From assembly GCA_017052515.1 (NCBI GenBank), contig JAFHKR010000039.1, positions 62,001 through 126,000 on the forward strand: a stretch of DNA of 64,000 nt, in the 5' to 3' direction. Under the pieces are notes generated by a model. The model worked only from the letters and a program-made list of their open reading frames with translations, was not told the DNA's origin and searched no databases. A program made the translations under genes and the position numbers. Positions 9,787 through 18,766 of this stretch are shown one piece after another; within the stretch, counting starts at the first letter, position 1, and every line of letters begins with the position of its first letter. This DNA comes from Fictibacillus nanhaiensis. GTDB lineage: Bacteria; Bacillota; Bacilli; Bacillales; Fictibacillaceae.

Positions 9787-10224
9787 TTACTCATCTTTAT
9801 AAAGGTTAAAAAATTGATAATGATCTTTGCCCGTAATCTTTAATACGAGTTTTTTGTTTTCTTTTAACCAATTAATCTCCCTATCAAAAGTCACGGTTAT
9901 TTGGTTTGGAAACTGATTCATCGAAAAGGTATATTCGCCAATCTCTGTTTGCTTTTTTTCTTGACCATAAGCTGTATTGAGCGTGAACGTCAGTTCTTCC
10001 GGTAGACTGTTTTTACCTTCAATATGTGTGAGCTTTAATTGGTTGGTTTTATCAATAGAAAACGACGCTTGCCAGTAATCATTTTCTCCAGAATAAATGA
10101 TTCCGTCATTTATGGATGTTGGTCCCTTGGTACTTGAAGTTGGAGCTGAATCTTTAAAGAAGATCGTTAAAACAGAAACAAATCCTATTAATAAAACAGC
10201 AGCTAAAATAAGCTTCTTTTTCAT
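9787..10224 (-). CDS. Membrane-anchored hypothetical protein
   Basis: Not recognised. 145 residues: basic start, one hydrophobic segment (LILAAVLLIGFVSVLTIFF), a short serine/threonine-rich linker, then about 100 residues of predicted beta strands facing outward. No lipobox cysteine is present, so the helix probably acts as an uncleaved anchor. It stands alone. Confidence 0.6.
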   Translation of the reverse strand: MKKKLILAAVLLIGFVSVLTIFFKDSAPTSSTKGPTSINDGIIYSGENDYWQASFSIDKTNQLKLTHIEGKNSLPEELTFTLNTAYGQEKKQTEIGEYTFSMNQFPNQITVTFDREINWLKENKKLVLKITGKDHYQFFNLYKDE

Positions 10225-10319
10225 CCTCCACCGTCCCTCTCATCCACTACATAACAGTGTATTCTTTATTTAATGATGAATTCCTTGTTTCAATCATTAC
10301 TAAGAACGGAGGCAGATTT

Positions 10320-10787
10320 GTGAATATCAGAATGTATGAGAGCCATGATTTTCAGGATGCAATGGAGTACTGCTTACCACCAGAACAAGCATTATTTACA
10401 TCTATGCCTGTTGAGGTCCTTAAAACGTTTCAATGTGATATCTTTAATCAGCCTTTTGTCGTTTACGCTGACCAACAACTTGTAGGTTGGTTTGCTTTAT
10501 ATACAGATGGTTCCGGTAATATGTATACAAATAATAAGCAGGCAATTTTATTAAAATCATTTTCGATTGATGCTAGGTTTCAAAAGAGAGGATTTGCGCA
10601 AGACTCTCTACAATTACTACCGAAACTCGTGAAGGAGCATTACAAGGATAAGAGTGAGATCATATTAACCGTTCATGAAACAAACCATGCGGCGATATCT
10701 CTTTATAGAAAAGTGGGATTCATCCATAAAGGTGAAAACTACCATGGGGAATATGGCATAGAGATGATTTTTCATATGAGTCTTTAG
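10320..10787 (+). CDS. GNAT-family N-acetyltransferase
   Basis: 155 residues from the GTG at 10320, which has a perfect GGAGG 7 bp upstream; the frame is open further upstream without a binding site. The acetyl-CoA-binding part shows SFSIDARFQKRGFAQDSLQL, a form of the R/Q-x-x-G-x-A/G motif with a shifted spacing, and the C-terminal motif AISLYRKVGFIHKGE. The N-terminal substrate part (ALFTSMPVEVLK) resembles acetyltransferases related to ribosomal-protein or small-molecule acetylation. The substrate is unknown. Confidence 0.85.
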   Translation: MNIRMYESHDFQDAMEYCLPPEQALFTSMPVEVLKTFQCDIFNQPFVVYADQQLVGWFALYTDGSGNMYTNNKQAILLKSFSIDARFQKRGFAQDSLQLLPKLVKEHYKDKSEIILTVHETNHAAISLYRKVGFIHKGENYHGEYGIEMIFHMSL

Positions 10788-10875
10788 ACCTTTACAAAGT
10801 CTTAACCAAACTTTAACACCACTCCTTAGTAAATATTGTAATAATTTCTATACATAGACAAAAGGGGTGGCAGGT

Positions 10876-12672
10876 TTGAAGAAGGTCATACAACAGTGCA
10901 TGAAGCAGATGAAGAGGATAACAGTTTTTAAGAACATCAAAGGGTTTAAGAATATAAAGATTAAAAGTCAATTAAAATTTCCTAAACAGCTTAAGTTCAA
11001 ACTAAACCTACAGACAAAATTATTATTAATGATGATCTCATTGGTTGTCTTAACGATTTCCATCGTAGGAGTATTTAGCTATAACAAAGCATCAGATACT
11101 ACCAGAACAATCATTGAAAACCGTTTGGAACGGGAAACAGAAACAACTTATGACATTGCAAAAAATCTTAAGTTCAGTTTTATTCGAGACGAAGAAATGT
11201 TTAACAAACGCTTGGCTGAAAGTATTAATACACAGTATGTGGGCCTTCAGCAAGATGATATGAAAGCGAATATCTTCTTAATGCAAAATGGAACGCTTAC
11301 ACCGTATAAGACGAATGGAAAAGACACTTTCTCTTTGTCTTCAGGAAGCAAAAAGCAAATTAGTGACTTAGAAAATGGTGTGCTGCACGCGGAAGTTCAG
11401 GATAAGGCGTATACACTAGCGTTTAAGCAGATTCAAGAGTTGAACGGAATCTACGTGATCGCCATAGAAACAGAAAGTTACATGCAGTCGGTTTACGAAC
11501 TTAGAAACTTTATAGCGGTTGCGGTTATCATTAGTATTCTTTTAACTGCTTTGGTAATCATATTCTTAATTAGAAGCATCACTTCACCTTTATCGGCGCT
11601 TGGCCACATCATGAAGCGTGTTCAAAAGGGTGACTTTCAAAATAATGTTGATTATCAATCTAGACATATTGAGATTCAGAGATTAATTGAGAGCTTCAAT
11701 CAAATGATGATTTTTATCAGAAATGTTCATGTGCAGATTCAGCAAATCTCAGGTGAACTAACCTCACAAGGCAACAAACTCGAACATACTTACAGTGAGG
11801 CGAATCACTATAATGAGCAACTTGTTAAAACGATAGAGAATGTAATGACTGGTGCAAAAGAAACAGCGATAAGTTCAGAGCATAGTGTGCGGCTTTTCTC
11901 GGATATGCAAGAAAAAGTAAGTGAGCTGAATAACACAGTTGTGTCGGTGATGGATGAGTTTTCAGCTATGAATCAAAACGCTATTTCCGGCCAAGAAAAA
12001 GTGGATGAGTTAGTAGGGGAAATTCATGATAATCATGACCGGTTCGTCCAACTAAACAAAATCATTGATGAGATGGGCACATATTCGAGCCACTCTCAGA
12101 ATGTCATTTCTACGATTAAAGAGATTTCTGAACAAACCAAACTGCTAGCATTAAACGCTCGAATTGAAGCGGCAAGAGCAGGAGAAGCAGGAAGAGGTTT
12201 TGCAGTAGTTGCGGATGAGGTAGGCAAATTAGCAGACCAATCGAGTAAAGCGGCGGCAGATATTATTGCGACAGTAAACCAAATGAACCAAACAGCCTTA
12301 CAAGCAATTCAGGAGTCGAGCCTTCTTGGAGAAGCAAATCTCTCCCATGTGCAGAAAGTAAAGGATACGACTGGATTCATTCAATATTTAATGAATTCAG
12401 TAGTAGACAATAATGAACGAATGGGTGAAATGAGTGTTGCTCTTCAAGAATTAAAAGTTGCTTTGCCTGAGATAGAAATGGCAGCAATTCAATTTTCAAG
12501 CATTTCCCAAGAAACTCTAGCGAGTTCTGAAGAAATGTCTATAACTTCAATTAAACAAATTGAAAAGATTAAACAGGCGTATCTCGTTGGAGCTAAGCTG
12601 TCCAGTCTGTCTCAGCAATTGACGGAGGAAAGTCAGTTTAAACATGTGAGTGAAGAAAAAGAAACAGCATAA
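10876..12672 (+). CDS. Methyl-accepting chemotaxis protein
   Basis: About 598 residues. The start at TTG 10876 is preferred because AAAGGGGTGG lies just upstream; a GTG nine bases earlier is inside that site. A basic repeated N-terminal tail ([13 protein letters not shown]) precedes the first membrane segment ([20 protein letters not shown]); an outer sensor region of about 140 residues follows, then a second membrane segment ([19 protein letters not shown]), a HAMP domain and the signalling domain with the hairpin tip [20 protein letters not shown]. The sensor is too short for a double Cache domain. It is a free-standing receptor gene, so the ligand cannot be inferred. The unusually long basic cytoplasmic start is notable. 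Confidence 0.93.
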   Translation: MKKVIQQCMKQMKRITVFKNIKGFKNIKIKSQLKFPKQLKFKLNLQTKLLLMMISLVVLTISIVGVFSYNKASDTTRTIIENRLERETETTYDIAKNLKFSFIRDEEMFNKRLAESINTQYVGLQQDDMKANIFLMQNGTLTPYKTNGKDTFSLSSGSKKQISDLENGVLHAEVQDKAYTLAFKQIQELNGIYVIAIETESYMQSVYELRNFIAVAVIISILLTALVIIFLIRSITSPLSALGHIMKRVQKGDFQNNVDYQSRHIEIQRLIESFNQMMIFIRNVHVQIQQISGELTSQGNKLEHTYSEANHYNEQLVKTIENVMTGAKETAISSEHSVRLFSDMQEKVSELNNTVVSVMDEFSAMNQNAISGQEKVDELVGEIHDNHDRFVQLNKIIDEMGTYSSHSQNVISTIKEISEQTKLLALNARIEAARAGEAGRGFAVVADEVGKLADQSSKAAADIIATVNQMNQTALQAIQESSLLGEANLSHVQKVKDTTGFIQYLMNSVVDNNERMGEMSVALQELKVALPEIEMAAIQFSSISQETLASSEEMSITSIKQIEKIKQAYLVGAKLSSLSQQLTEESQFKHVSEEKETA

Positions 12673-12678
12673 ATGAGG

Positions 12679-12715
12679 AAAGTGACGGGGAATGGTGATC
12701 CGTCACTTTTTTAGG
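12679..12715 (+). terminator. Intrinsic terminator after chemoreceptor gene
   Basis: The arms AAAGTGACGG and CCGTCACTTT pair around an 11-base loop and run into TTTTTT. Confidence 0.85.
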
Positions 12716-12898
12716 TTTTAGGTGGTTTATTATTTAGGTTTTAACTTATAGTTGAAACCTAAAGGCGTTTTAAAAGTATATGGTTACAAATCTCTCAAAT
12801 AATATTAGATAATAAAGTAATAATTACTTCATGATATACTTAATGAACAATCTAATAGAATAAATTTACATACATCATAGATTAGGGAGGAATAAATC

Positions 12899-13780
12899 AT
12901 GTTTAATAGTGAAGCTGAATTAGTTCTACCTGCAAAAGCGTCTTTAGGTGAAGGACCGTGCTGGGACTCGGAACAAGGCGTCTTATATTGGGTTAGTATT
13001 TTAGATAAAAAGGTAAACATTTACGATCCACGCTCTCATCAAAATCGAGAGATTCAACTAGATCAGATGGTAGGAACGGTTGTACCGAGGGAGTCAGGTG
13101 GTGTAGTCGTAGCTCTTCAGAACGGATTCTTTTTTCTAGATCTTAACACAGAAAAACTTACAGCTATTGTTGACCCTGAACAAGAGCTTCCTGAGAATCG
13201 CTTTAATGATGGGAAGTGTGACCCGTTCGGTAGGTTTTGGGCAGGCACGATGAGTTTAAGTGAAGAAGCTGAAAAAGGCTCTCTTTATTGTTTAGATCAC
13301 GATCTTCATGTGGAAAAGAAGCGAGAAAATTTAACGATTTCGAATGGTTTGGCATGGTCGTCTGATCAATCGTATATGTATCTAATTGATACACCAACGA
13401 AAAAAGTAACGAGATTCCAATATGATCTTCAAACAGGCCGCATCCAAGACACAACAGAAGTGATTTCCTTTCCAGAAGGGGTAGGTGCTCCAGATGGAAT
13501 GACGATTGATGAAGAGGGCATGCTTTGGATCGCTCATTGGGGCGGTGCACAAGTCTCCCGGTGGAACCCAGAAACAGGCGAACAGCTATCTTCTATTCCC
13601 ATTCCTTCATTAAATGTTACATCATGTACGTTTGGCGGAGAAAATATGGACGAGTTGTATGTAACAACAGCTAGGAAAAATACAAGTGCAGAGAACCTTG
13701 AAAGATTTCCAGAAGCGGGCGGGTTGTTTAAAGTAAGACCAGGTGTTAAAGGAATGCCAGCATATTCTTTCAAAGGATAA
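12899..13780 (+). CDS. SMP-30/gluconolactonase/LRE family protein
   Basis: 293 residues, a six-bladed beta-propeller of the SMP-30 family. Conserved blocks are LGEGPCWDSEQGVLYWVSI (Glu metal ligand), NRFNDGKCDPFGRFWAGTMS (Asn and Asp of the metal site), ISNGLAWSSDQSYMYLIDT and GAPDGMTIDEEGMLWIAHWG. The family hydrolyses aldonolactones such as glucono-1,5-lactone with Ca2+ or Zn2+. Cytoplasmic, normal length, strong GGGAGG before the ATG. It is a single gene with its own terminator; the physiological lactone is unknown. Confidence 0.9.
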   Translation: MFNSEAELVLPAKASLGEGPCWDSEQGVLYWVSILDKKVNIYDPRSHQNREIQLDQMVGTVVPRESGGVVVALQNGFFFLDLNTEKLTAIVDPEQELPENRFNDGKCDPFGRFWAGTMSLSEEAEKGSLYCLDHDLHVEKKRENLTISNGLAWSSDQSYMYLIDTPTKKVTRFQYDLQTGRIQDTTEVISFPEGVGAPDGMTIDEEGMLWIAHWGGAQVSRWNPETGEQLSSIPIPSLNVTSCTFGGENMDELYVTTARKNTSAENLERFPEAGGLFKVRPGVKGMPAYSFKG

Positions 13781-13787
13781 AAGCAGG

Positions 13788-13816
13788 ACAGCGTTATTAA
13801 ACGCTGTTTTTTTTTT
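13788..13816 (+). terminator. Intrinsic terminator after SMP-30 gene
   Basis: ACAGCGTT and AACGCTGT pair around ATTA and are followed by a run of ten T's. Confidence 0.88.
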
Positions 13817-13875
13817 GATTAACAAAAACTTGCAATCATCGGTCGTCGTCTAATAATAAGAGAGGGGGGATTGGT

Positions 13876-14409
13876 ATGGAAAACATGTTAATTGAAGTAA
13901 TCTCGGCTGAAGATAAAGAGCACATATTGAATGAAGCTATGAATGAGTATGGACAAGACTTGCTGCAGTTGGTTTATTCTTATGTGAACCATACAAGCAT
14001 TGCTGAAGATTTAACACAAGATATCTTTGTTAAGTGTTATAACGCATTGCATACATATAACGGAAAATCAAAATTTAAAACATGGCTATGGCGAATTGCC
14101 ATTAACCATTGTAAGGACTTTTTGAAAAGCTGGTACAAAAATAGAGTTATCGCCACCGATGAGGAGCCTTCTTTTTATCGAACTGAGGTGGATGTCGTTG
14201 AGCACGAAGTCATTCAAAAAGAAGATGACGAGAACTTAATCCATGCAATTATGCAGCTGGAAATCAAATATAGAGAGGTGATTTATCTTTTTTATTATGA
14301 GGAGCTGTCTATTAAAGAGATCGCTTTAGTCACTGAAGTGAGTGACAATACAGTCAAAACAAGAATGCGCCGAGCTAAAGAACTATTGAAAATATGTTTG
14401 GAGGGTTAG
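13876..14409 (+). CDS. ECF-type RNA polymerase sigma factor
   Basis: 177 residues with sigma-70 region 2 (LVYSYVNHTSIAEDLTQDIFVKCYNALHT, residues about 32-60, then FKTWLWRIAINHCKDFLK) and region 4 (ELSIKEIALVTEVSDNTVKTRMRRAKELL, a helix-turn-helix binding the -35). AGGGGGG precedes the ATG. It is the first gene of a three-gene operon with a PadR-type regulator and a RodA/FtsW-like protein. No classical transmembrane anti-sigma gene follows; the helical prefix of the third gene is a candidate partner (inference). A CGTC-containing stretch lies shortly upstream and may belong to an autoregulated promoter. Confidence 0.93.
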   Translation: MENMLIEVISAEDKEHILNEAMNEYGQDLLQLVYSYVNHTSIAEDLTQDIFVKCYNALHTYNGKSKFKTWLWRIAINHCKDFLKSWYKNRVIATDEEPSFYRTEVDVVEHEVIQKEDDENLIHAIMQLEIKYREVIYLFYYEELSIKEIALVTEVSDNTVKTRMRRAKELLKICLEG

Positions 14410-14411
14410 GG

Positions 14412-14849
14412 ATGGAGAACCGATTAAAAAACTTAAAGAAAATCATGGACGAAAAAACCTTTTCGCAAGTAAGGTTCACCGAAAAGCATCGCGAAACCAT
14501 ACAGAATAAATGGAGTAATCAAGAAGATAAGGAACAGATTGTATTAAATATTTTGCAGTTGTTGAACCAAGAAAAGACAGGTTATCAGCTAGCGAACTTA
14601 CTTCTTGCACGCGGGGTAAAACAATTTGATGACAATGAAGGATCTCTCTATGTATTGTTGCACCGTTTAGAGAGTAAAGGAGTCGTTCAATCTGGATGGC
14701 TATCGAAAGAGAAAACAAAGTATTATCAGTTAACAAGTAAAGGTAAAAGATTATTAAAGCAAGCAGAGCATAAGGAAAAACAATCATCAATCATTCTGCA
14801 GCAGTTGATAGGAGGAGCGGAATGGAAAATCGCACAAAGTCGTTTCTAA
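14412..14849 (+). CDS. PadR-like winged-helix regulator
   Basis: 145 residues from the ATG at 14412, which follows the sigma stop codon by 2 bp and has GGAGG upstream. The core is a PadR winged helix: IVLNILQLLNQEKTGYQLANLLLARGV, then DDNEGSLYVLLHRLESKGVVQSGW and KTKYYQLTSKGKRLL. An extra N-terminal segment of about 40 residues precedes it. PadR genes often sit just before genes with a helical DUF1700/HAAS-type domain, exactly as here. Its 3' end overlaps the SEDS gene by 28 bp, so translation is probably coupled. Confidence 0.85.
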   Translation: MENRLKNLKKIMDEKTFSQVRFTEKHRETIQNKWSNQEDKEQIVLNILQLLNQEKTGYQLANLLLARGVKQFDDNEGSLYVLLHRLESKGVVQSGWLSKEKTKYYQLTSKGKRLLKQAEHKEKQSSIILQQLIGGAEWKIAQSRF

Positions 14850-16093
14850 ACGAAGTTACGAGTCAGATTCGTTCAAAGGAAGCAAAAGAACAAGTTTCTA
14901 CTGAGTTGAATTATCATATGAAAGAAGCAAAAATGCGATGGGTAAATAAAGGTTACTCTGATGTGGATGCCGAACAAAAAGCGATTGAGCAGATGGGAAG
15001 CCCAATCACACTAGGTATTCAGTTAAACCAGATTCATCGTCCAAGAATTGATTGGGTCTTGCTCGCGTTATTGACTTCTGTACTCTTACTAGGATTTCTA
15101 CCTGTACTCTCTCTGGGGTATGATAGCAATCATTACTTTTTAATGAGAAAGATCATATTGGTTGTCCTTGGCATGATTGTGGCTTTAGGTCTGATGTTTG
15201 TTGATTATCGGAAGTTAGTAAGGTGGGGATGGGTGTTTTATGGGGTAGGTACTGTGTTGCTGCTATCTTTGCTCTTCTTTTCGAGTGGTACGATTAATGG
15301 GAAGCCATTCTTACTAATCGGAGAGCTAACAATTGAAAGCATTGCTGTACTTCCATTCTTTATGATTGCCTGGGCTTCTTTCTTGAATCGAGATTCCTTT
15401 AAAGTTTATCAATTCATACTCTTATTCTTGGTTTCGCTGTTCTTATTCTTCATGATACCAAGTATCGCAACAACTTACTTGTATTTTGCCATGGTCCTGT
15501 CCATGCTATGGTGGAGCAAATTTTCCAATCGGCAAAAAGGTGTTTTTTCAGGCATTACGGTGAGTTCATTATTATTAATTGGTATTTTCTCTTGGCAGTA
15601 TCAACCGGATTATATAAAAGATAGAATGATAGGTTTTCTGAATCCTGAAAAAGTAGCTGATGGAGCAGGTTATCAGGTGCTTCAGATTCAGAAGTTAATA
15701 TCTGGAGCAGGATGGTTCGGGGGAAATAAGAGTATTCAACAGTTCATACCTTCAGCACACACTGATTTTGCATTTGTAAGCATCACGTATCACTATGGCT
15801 GGATAGCAGCGATTGTTCTTATACTTATCCTTTTATTAATACTTGCAAGAGTGGTTATCGCGACGCAGCAAGTTAGAGATTATTTTGGAAAACTTCTGAT
15901 CATAGGCAGCTTATCTTTATTACTTTTTCAAATGGTGAGTAATATCGGCATGGCGTTCGGATTTTTCCCTCTTACTAGCATGTCACTGCCGTTTATTAGT
16001 TACGGGTTGGTTCCCATTCTATTAAACGCTATCTTGATTGGAATAGTGCTAAGTGTTTATCGCAGGAAGGATATAAGCAGGTCAGCTCTTTAA
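14822..16093 (+). CDS. SEDS-family (FtsW/RodA/SpoVE-like) protein with helical N-terminal prefix
   Basis: 423 residues. Residues 1-75 form a soluble helical prefix similar to the DUF1700/HAAS or permease-prefix type (SKEAKEQVSTELNYHMKEA, AIEQMGSPITLGIQLNQIH). About ten membrane segments follow. The SEDS signature is in the large loop: GAGWFGG, then PSAHTDFAFVSITYHYGW, whose Asp corresponds to the catalytic aspartate of RodA glycosyltransferases, and PFISYGLVPILLNAILIGI near the end. SEDS proteins polymerise lipid II into glycan. Linkage to an ECF sigma and a PadR regulator suggests an envelope-stress-inducible polymerase. AGGAGG lies 8 bp before its ATG. Confidence 0.88.
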   Translation: MENRTKSFLNEVTSQIRSKEAKEQVSTELNYHMKEAKMRWVNKGYSDVDAEQKAIEQMGSPITLGIQLNQIHRPRIDWVLLALLTSVLLLGFLPVLSLGYDSNHYFLMRKIILVVLGMIVALGLMFVDYRKLVRWGWVFYGVGTVLLLSLLFFSSGTINGKPFLLIGELTIESIAVLPFFMIAWASFLNRDSFKVYQFILLFLVSLFLFFMIPSIATTYLYFAMVLSMLWWSKFSNRQKGVFSGITVSSLLLIGIFSWQYQPDYIKDRMIGFLNPEKVADGAGYQVLQIQKLISGAGWFGGNKSIQQFIPSAHTDFAFVSITYHYGWIAAIVLILILLLILARVVIATQQVRDYFGKLLIIGSLSLLLFQMVSNIGMAFGFFPLTSMSLPFISYGLVPILLNAILIGIVLSVYRRKDISRSAL

Positions 16094-16190
16094 TAAATTT
16101 CTTTAGTGGCGTTGTCGATTTTGAGGGTTTCCGTTCGTTGTATACTTAAAAGAAGAAAAAATAGTTTCTGCATACAAGGAGGAAACGGCT

Positions 16191-16544
16191 ATGCTATTCA
16201 TGCTGATTGTTAAAGCTTCAAAAAATTCAGAAGGTGGTAACCGCCCGAATGAAGAGCTTAATGAAGCGATGCGAAAGTACAATGAAGAATTAGTTAAAGC
16301 TGGCGTCCGGGTTCTTGCTAAAGGATTACACCCAAGTTCAAATGGTATGCGAATCTCTTATCTGCATCCAGGAGAAAAACCAGTGGTTACGGACGGACCG
16401 TTTACTGAAACGAAGGAATTGATCGCTGGGTTTATTCTGATTGATGTGAACTCTAGGGAAGAAGCCGTTGAATGGGCGATGAAGATGCCAGATCCACAAG
16501 GAAACGGAGAAGGTCAGATCGAATTAAGGCAAGTATTTGAGTGA
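16191..16544 (+). CDS. YciI-like (DGPF domain) protein
   Basis: 117 residues. It has the DGPF signature in the stretch VVTDGPFTETKELIAGFILI, preceded by a MLIVKASKNSEGG strand and ending in a GQIELRQVFE strand, the ferredoxin-like fold of YciI/DGPF proteins. Many homologues are encoded next to ECF sigma factors; here the nearest sigma operon ends about 100 bp upstream on the same strand. The biochemical role of the family is not established. AAGGAGG precedes the ATG. Confidence 0.88.
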   Translation: MLFMLIVKASKNSEGGNRPNEELNEAMRKYNEELVKAGVRVLAKGLHPSSNGMRISYLHPGEKPVVTDGPFTETKELIAGFILIDVNSREEAVEWAMKMPDPQGNGEGQIELRQVFE

Positions 16545-16578
16545 TTTTTGTTCCCACCTCTAAAATGGATAGATTGCA

Positions 16579-16611
16579 AAAGAACCTCTCTTACATAAGA
16601 GGTTCTTTTCT
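16579..16611 (+). terminator. Intrinsic terminator after YciI gene
   Basis: AGAACCTCT and AGAGGTTCT form the stem, followed by TTTCTT. Confidence 0.8.
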
Positions 16612-16694
16612 TATGTTATAAATGAAAATTATTGATTTTATTTATTTTAGAAGGTAATATAGTTAAAAATACTACGAAATGAAGGTTTTGGGTT

Positions 16695-17165
16695 ATGGAT
16701 GCATTTGATAGAAAATTGATACATCTGCTTCAAAAAAACGCGAGAATGAAATGGGCAGACTTAGCGGCACAGGTAGGTCTATCCGCCCCAGCTACCGCTG
16801 AACGTGTCAACCGCTTGATGGAAAATGGTGTGATCAAAGGATTTGGTGCAAGAATTGAAGCTGATAAAGTGGGAAGTGAACTCACAGCTTTTGTTGCTGT
16901 TTCATTGGAACGTCCAGAGCATCGCGCTCCATTCTTAGCACGTATTGAAGAGTTAATAGAAGTGATGGAATGTCATCACATCGCGGGAGAAGATGATTAC
17001 TTATTAAAAATTAGATCTCGGAATACGAAGGATTTAGATCGAATCATTAGTTACGAAATAAAAGGACTAACAGGGGTTGTTCGTACCAAAACAACGATTG
17101 TGATGGATACGACAAAAGAGTCGATTGAAGTTCCTTTGCAACCGCATGTCTTTTCAGGTGAATAA
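16695..17165 (+). CDS. Lrp/AsnC-family transcriptional regulator
   Basis: 156 residues. The N-terminal helix-turn-helix reads MDAFDRKLIHLLQKNARMKW followed by LAAQVGLSAPATAERVNRL; the C-terminal RAM domain includes ECHHIAGEDDYLLKIRSRNTKDLDR, the usual amino-acid-sensing fold. Two LysE-type exporters follow directly (3 bp spacing), so it most likely controls amino-acid export in response to an amino acid. Normal length. Confidence 0.93.
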   Translation: MDAFDRKLIHLLQKNARMKWADLAAQVGLSAPATAERVNRLMENGVIKGFGARIEADKVGSELTAFVAVSLERPEHRAPFLARIEELIEVMECHHIAGEDDYLLKIRSRNTKDLDRIISYEIKGLTGVVRTKTTIVMDTTKESIEVPLQPHVFSGE

Positions 17166-17168
17166 AAG

Positions 17169-17792
17169 GTGCTTTACGAACTTTATTTAAAAGGCTTAAT
17201 CATGGGAATTTCAATAGCGGCTCCAGTTGGGCCAATCGGTGTATTATGCATGCAGCGCACATTAACGCAAGGTCGTGTGGTGGGAATCGTTTCGGGATTG
17301 GGTGCAGCATGTGCAGATTTCATTTACGGTTTGATTGCTGGGCTTGGTCTTACGATGGTTTCTCAATTCATAATGAGCCGACAATCCTGGATTCAACTTA
17401 TTGGAGGGCTGTTCCTATTCTATTTAGGTCTGAAGATTTTATGTGCTAAAGCAACACCTATTAATGGAACACCTCGAAAGAGTAGTCTTTCCTCCGCCTT
17501 TTTTACAACCTTTCTACAAACATTAACGAATCCCATGACCATACTATCTTTTGCAGCCATATTCGCTGGGTTAGGTATCGTTAATACTCACACAAGTGCT
17601 ATTTCCTCTACCACTTTGATTGTTGGAATCTTTTGCGGATCGGCTGCTTGGTGGATCTTTTTAACAACTACAGTAAGTATGATGAGGAGAAGAATGAATC
17701 AGCAGCACATGGCTATGATAAATGTTATCTCAGGAATTATTATATGTTTGTTCGGTATGTTTTCACTTATACGTTTAATGATTGGATCGTGA
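17169..17792 (+). CDS. LysE-family amino-acid exporter, copy 1
   Basis: 207 residues with six membrane segments. The first carries the LysE signature ISIAAPVGPIGVLCMQRTLTQG, and the FFTTFLQTLTNPMTILSFAAIFAGLG block follows in the middle. The GTG start is 3 bp after the Lrp gene, with AGGTG inside the Lrp 3' end. LysE/RhtB proteins export amino acids such as lysine, arginine, threonine or homoserine. A paralogue overlaps its 3' end; the pair might act separately or as a heteromer (inference). Confidence 0.9.
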   Translation: MLYELYLKGLIMGISIAAPVGPIGVLCMQRTLTQGRVVGIVSGLGAACADFIYGLIAGLGLTMVSQFIMSRQSWIQLIGGLFLFYLGLKILCAKATPINGTPRKSSLSSAFFTTFLQTLTNPMTILSFAAIFAGLGIVNTHTSAISSTTLIVGIFCGSAAWWIFLTTTVSMMRRRMNQQHMAMINVISGIIICLFGMFSLIRLMIGS

Positions 17793-18396
17793 GTTTTTAA
17801 TGTTATTACTAAAGAGTATTATTCTAGGTTTTTCTATATCCGCTCCAGTTGGGCCGATTGGTCTGCTTTGTATACAAAGAACGCTATCCCAAGGAAAGTC
17901 GGCGGGATTTTTAACTGGTTTTGGAGCAGTAACAGCTAACATTGTTTATGCAAGCATTGCAGTATTAGGCTTTTCAGCTGTGTCATCTTTATTGATCCAA
18001 TACGAAATGTTGCTAAAAATTATCGGTACCATTTTTTTACTCTACCTAGGGGTGAAAACATTCTTAAAGAAAGTACCAACTCAAGCCGCTCAGTTAGCAG
18101 GGGAAAGCAAGTGGATGATGTTTTTCTCGACGTTCTTCTTAATGATTACGAACCCTGTTACAATTTTGAATTTTACAGCAATGTTTGCAGGTCTCGGGTT
18201 TGGTGAGAGTGAGATGTCATTACAAATTGCATTGCTCTTAATAAGCGGTGTATTTATCGGTGCTACCTGTTGGTGGATGTTCTTAAGCATAGTTGTAAGC
18301 CTGTTAACAAAAAGTATTCAGCCCCACTTAGGTACCATCAACAAAGGAGCAGGATTATTAATCATAGGCTTAGCTTTAGCGAATATCCTAGCGTAA
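17782..18396 (+). CDS. LysE-family amino-acid exporter, copy 2
   Basis: 204 residues from the TTG at 17782, overlapping the first exporter by 11 bp; an internal ATG at 17800 is an alternative. It has the same signature (FSISAPVGPIGLLCIQRTLSQG) and the TFFLMITNPVTILNFTAMFAGLG block, with six membrane segments. The two copies are clear paralogues but well diverged, indicating an old tandem duplication. Regulation through the upstream Lrp-type gene is likely because the three genes are contiguous. Confidence 0.9.
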   Translation: MDREFLMLLLKSIILGFSISAPVGPIGLLCIQRTLSQGKSAGFLTGFGAVTANIVYASIAVLGFSAVSSLLIQYEMLLKIIGTIFLLYLGVKTFLKKVPTQAAQLAGESKWMMFFSTFFLMITNPVTILNFTAMFAGLGFGESEMSLQIALLLISGVFIGATCWWMFLSIVVSLLTKSIQPHLGTINKGAGLLIIGLALANILA

Positions 18397-18427
18397 CGGT
18401 AAAAAAATAAATATTCCGAAAATTATA

Positions 18428-18456
18428 TTTACTTTTATATCCATTTGTTTTACAAT
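18428..18456 (+). promoter_or_regulatory. Sigma-A-like promoter of the leader-peptide transcript
   Basis: TTTACT (18428-18433), 17 bp, then TACAAT (18451-18456), about 30 bp upstream of a strong ribosome binding site. Confidence 0.55.
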
Positions 18457-18499
18457 ACAAAAGGTAAGGAAAAAATTTCAAGATAAGGAGGCGTTGGAC

Positions 18500-18580
18500 A
18501 TGATTAATTTTTTAGACACTACACAATCAACTTTATATTGTCCAATACACAACCTTCTTAATGAGACCTCAATCTGTTAA
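18500..18580 (+). CDS. Putative 26-residue leader peptide
   Basis: A short gene with an ideal binding site (AAGGAGG, 8 bp before the ATG), ending in TAA 16 bp before a strong terminator hairpin. The peptide contains the stretch FLDTTQSTLYCPIHNLLNE and has two cysteines. No known leader peptide was recognised. Promoter, leader ORF and two terminators before a downstream gene form the classic layout of translation-dependent attenuation, but an independent small gene is equally possible. Confidence 0.5.
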   Translation: MINFLDTTQSTLYCPIHNLLNETSIC

Positions 18581-18596
18581 TGAAACGTGAATCAGA

Positions 18597-18630
18597 GCCT
18601 CAGGATGTGTATACATTCTGGGGCCTTTTT
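18597..18630 (+). terminator. Terminator 1 downstream of the leader peptide
   Basis: GCCTCAGGATGT and ACATTCTGGGGC form a 12-bp stem with two wobble pairs around GTAT, followed by CTTTTT. Confidence 0.8.
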
Positions 18631-18647
18631 ATGTATTTTTGTACGAA

Positions 18648-18680
18648 AAGTCACCCTTCTATTTCGGGGTGGCTTTTTAT
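18648..18680 (+). terminator. Terminator 2 before the long acetyltransferase gene
   Basis: AAGTCACCC and GGGTGGCTT pair around a ten-base loop, followed by a T-rich tail. Confidence 0.75.
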
Positions 18681-18766
18681 TTTGAAGAAGCTGTATAGAA
18701 CATGATTCAAAAAATTAGGAAACGAAACAACGACGGTACGATATTAAAAAAGCGGAGGTTAGAAAA

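Noticed and set aside
12711-12780. Fifth 21-bp array (TTAGGTTTTA repeated)
   Set aside because: Only two copies, 23 bp apart; not the same periodicity.
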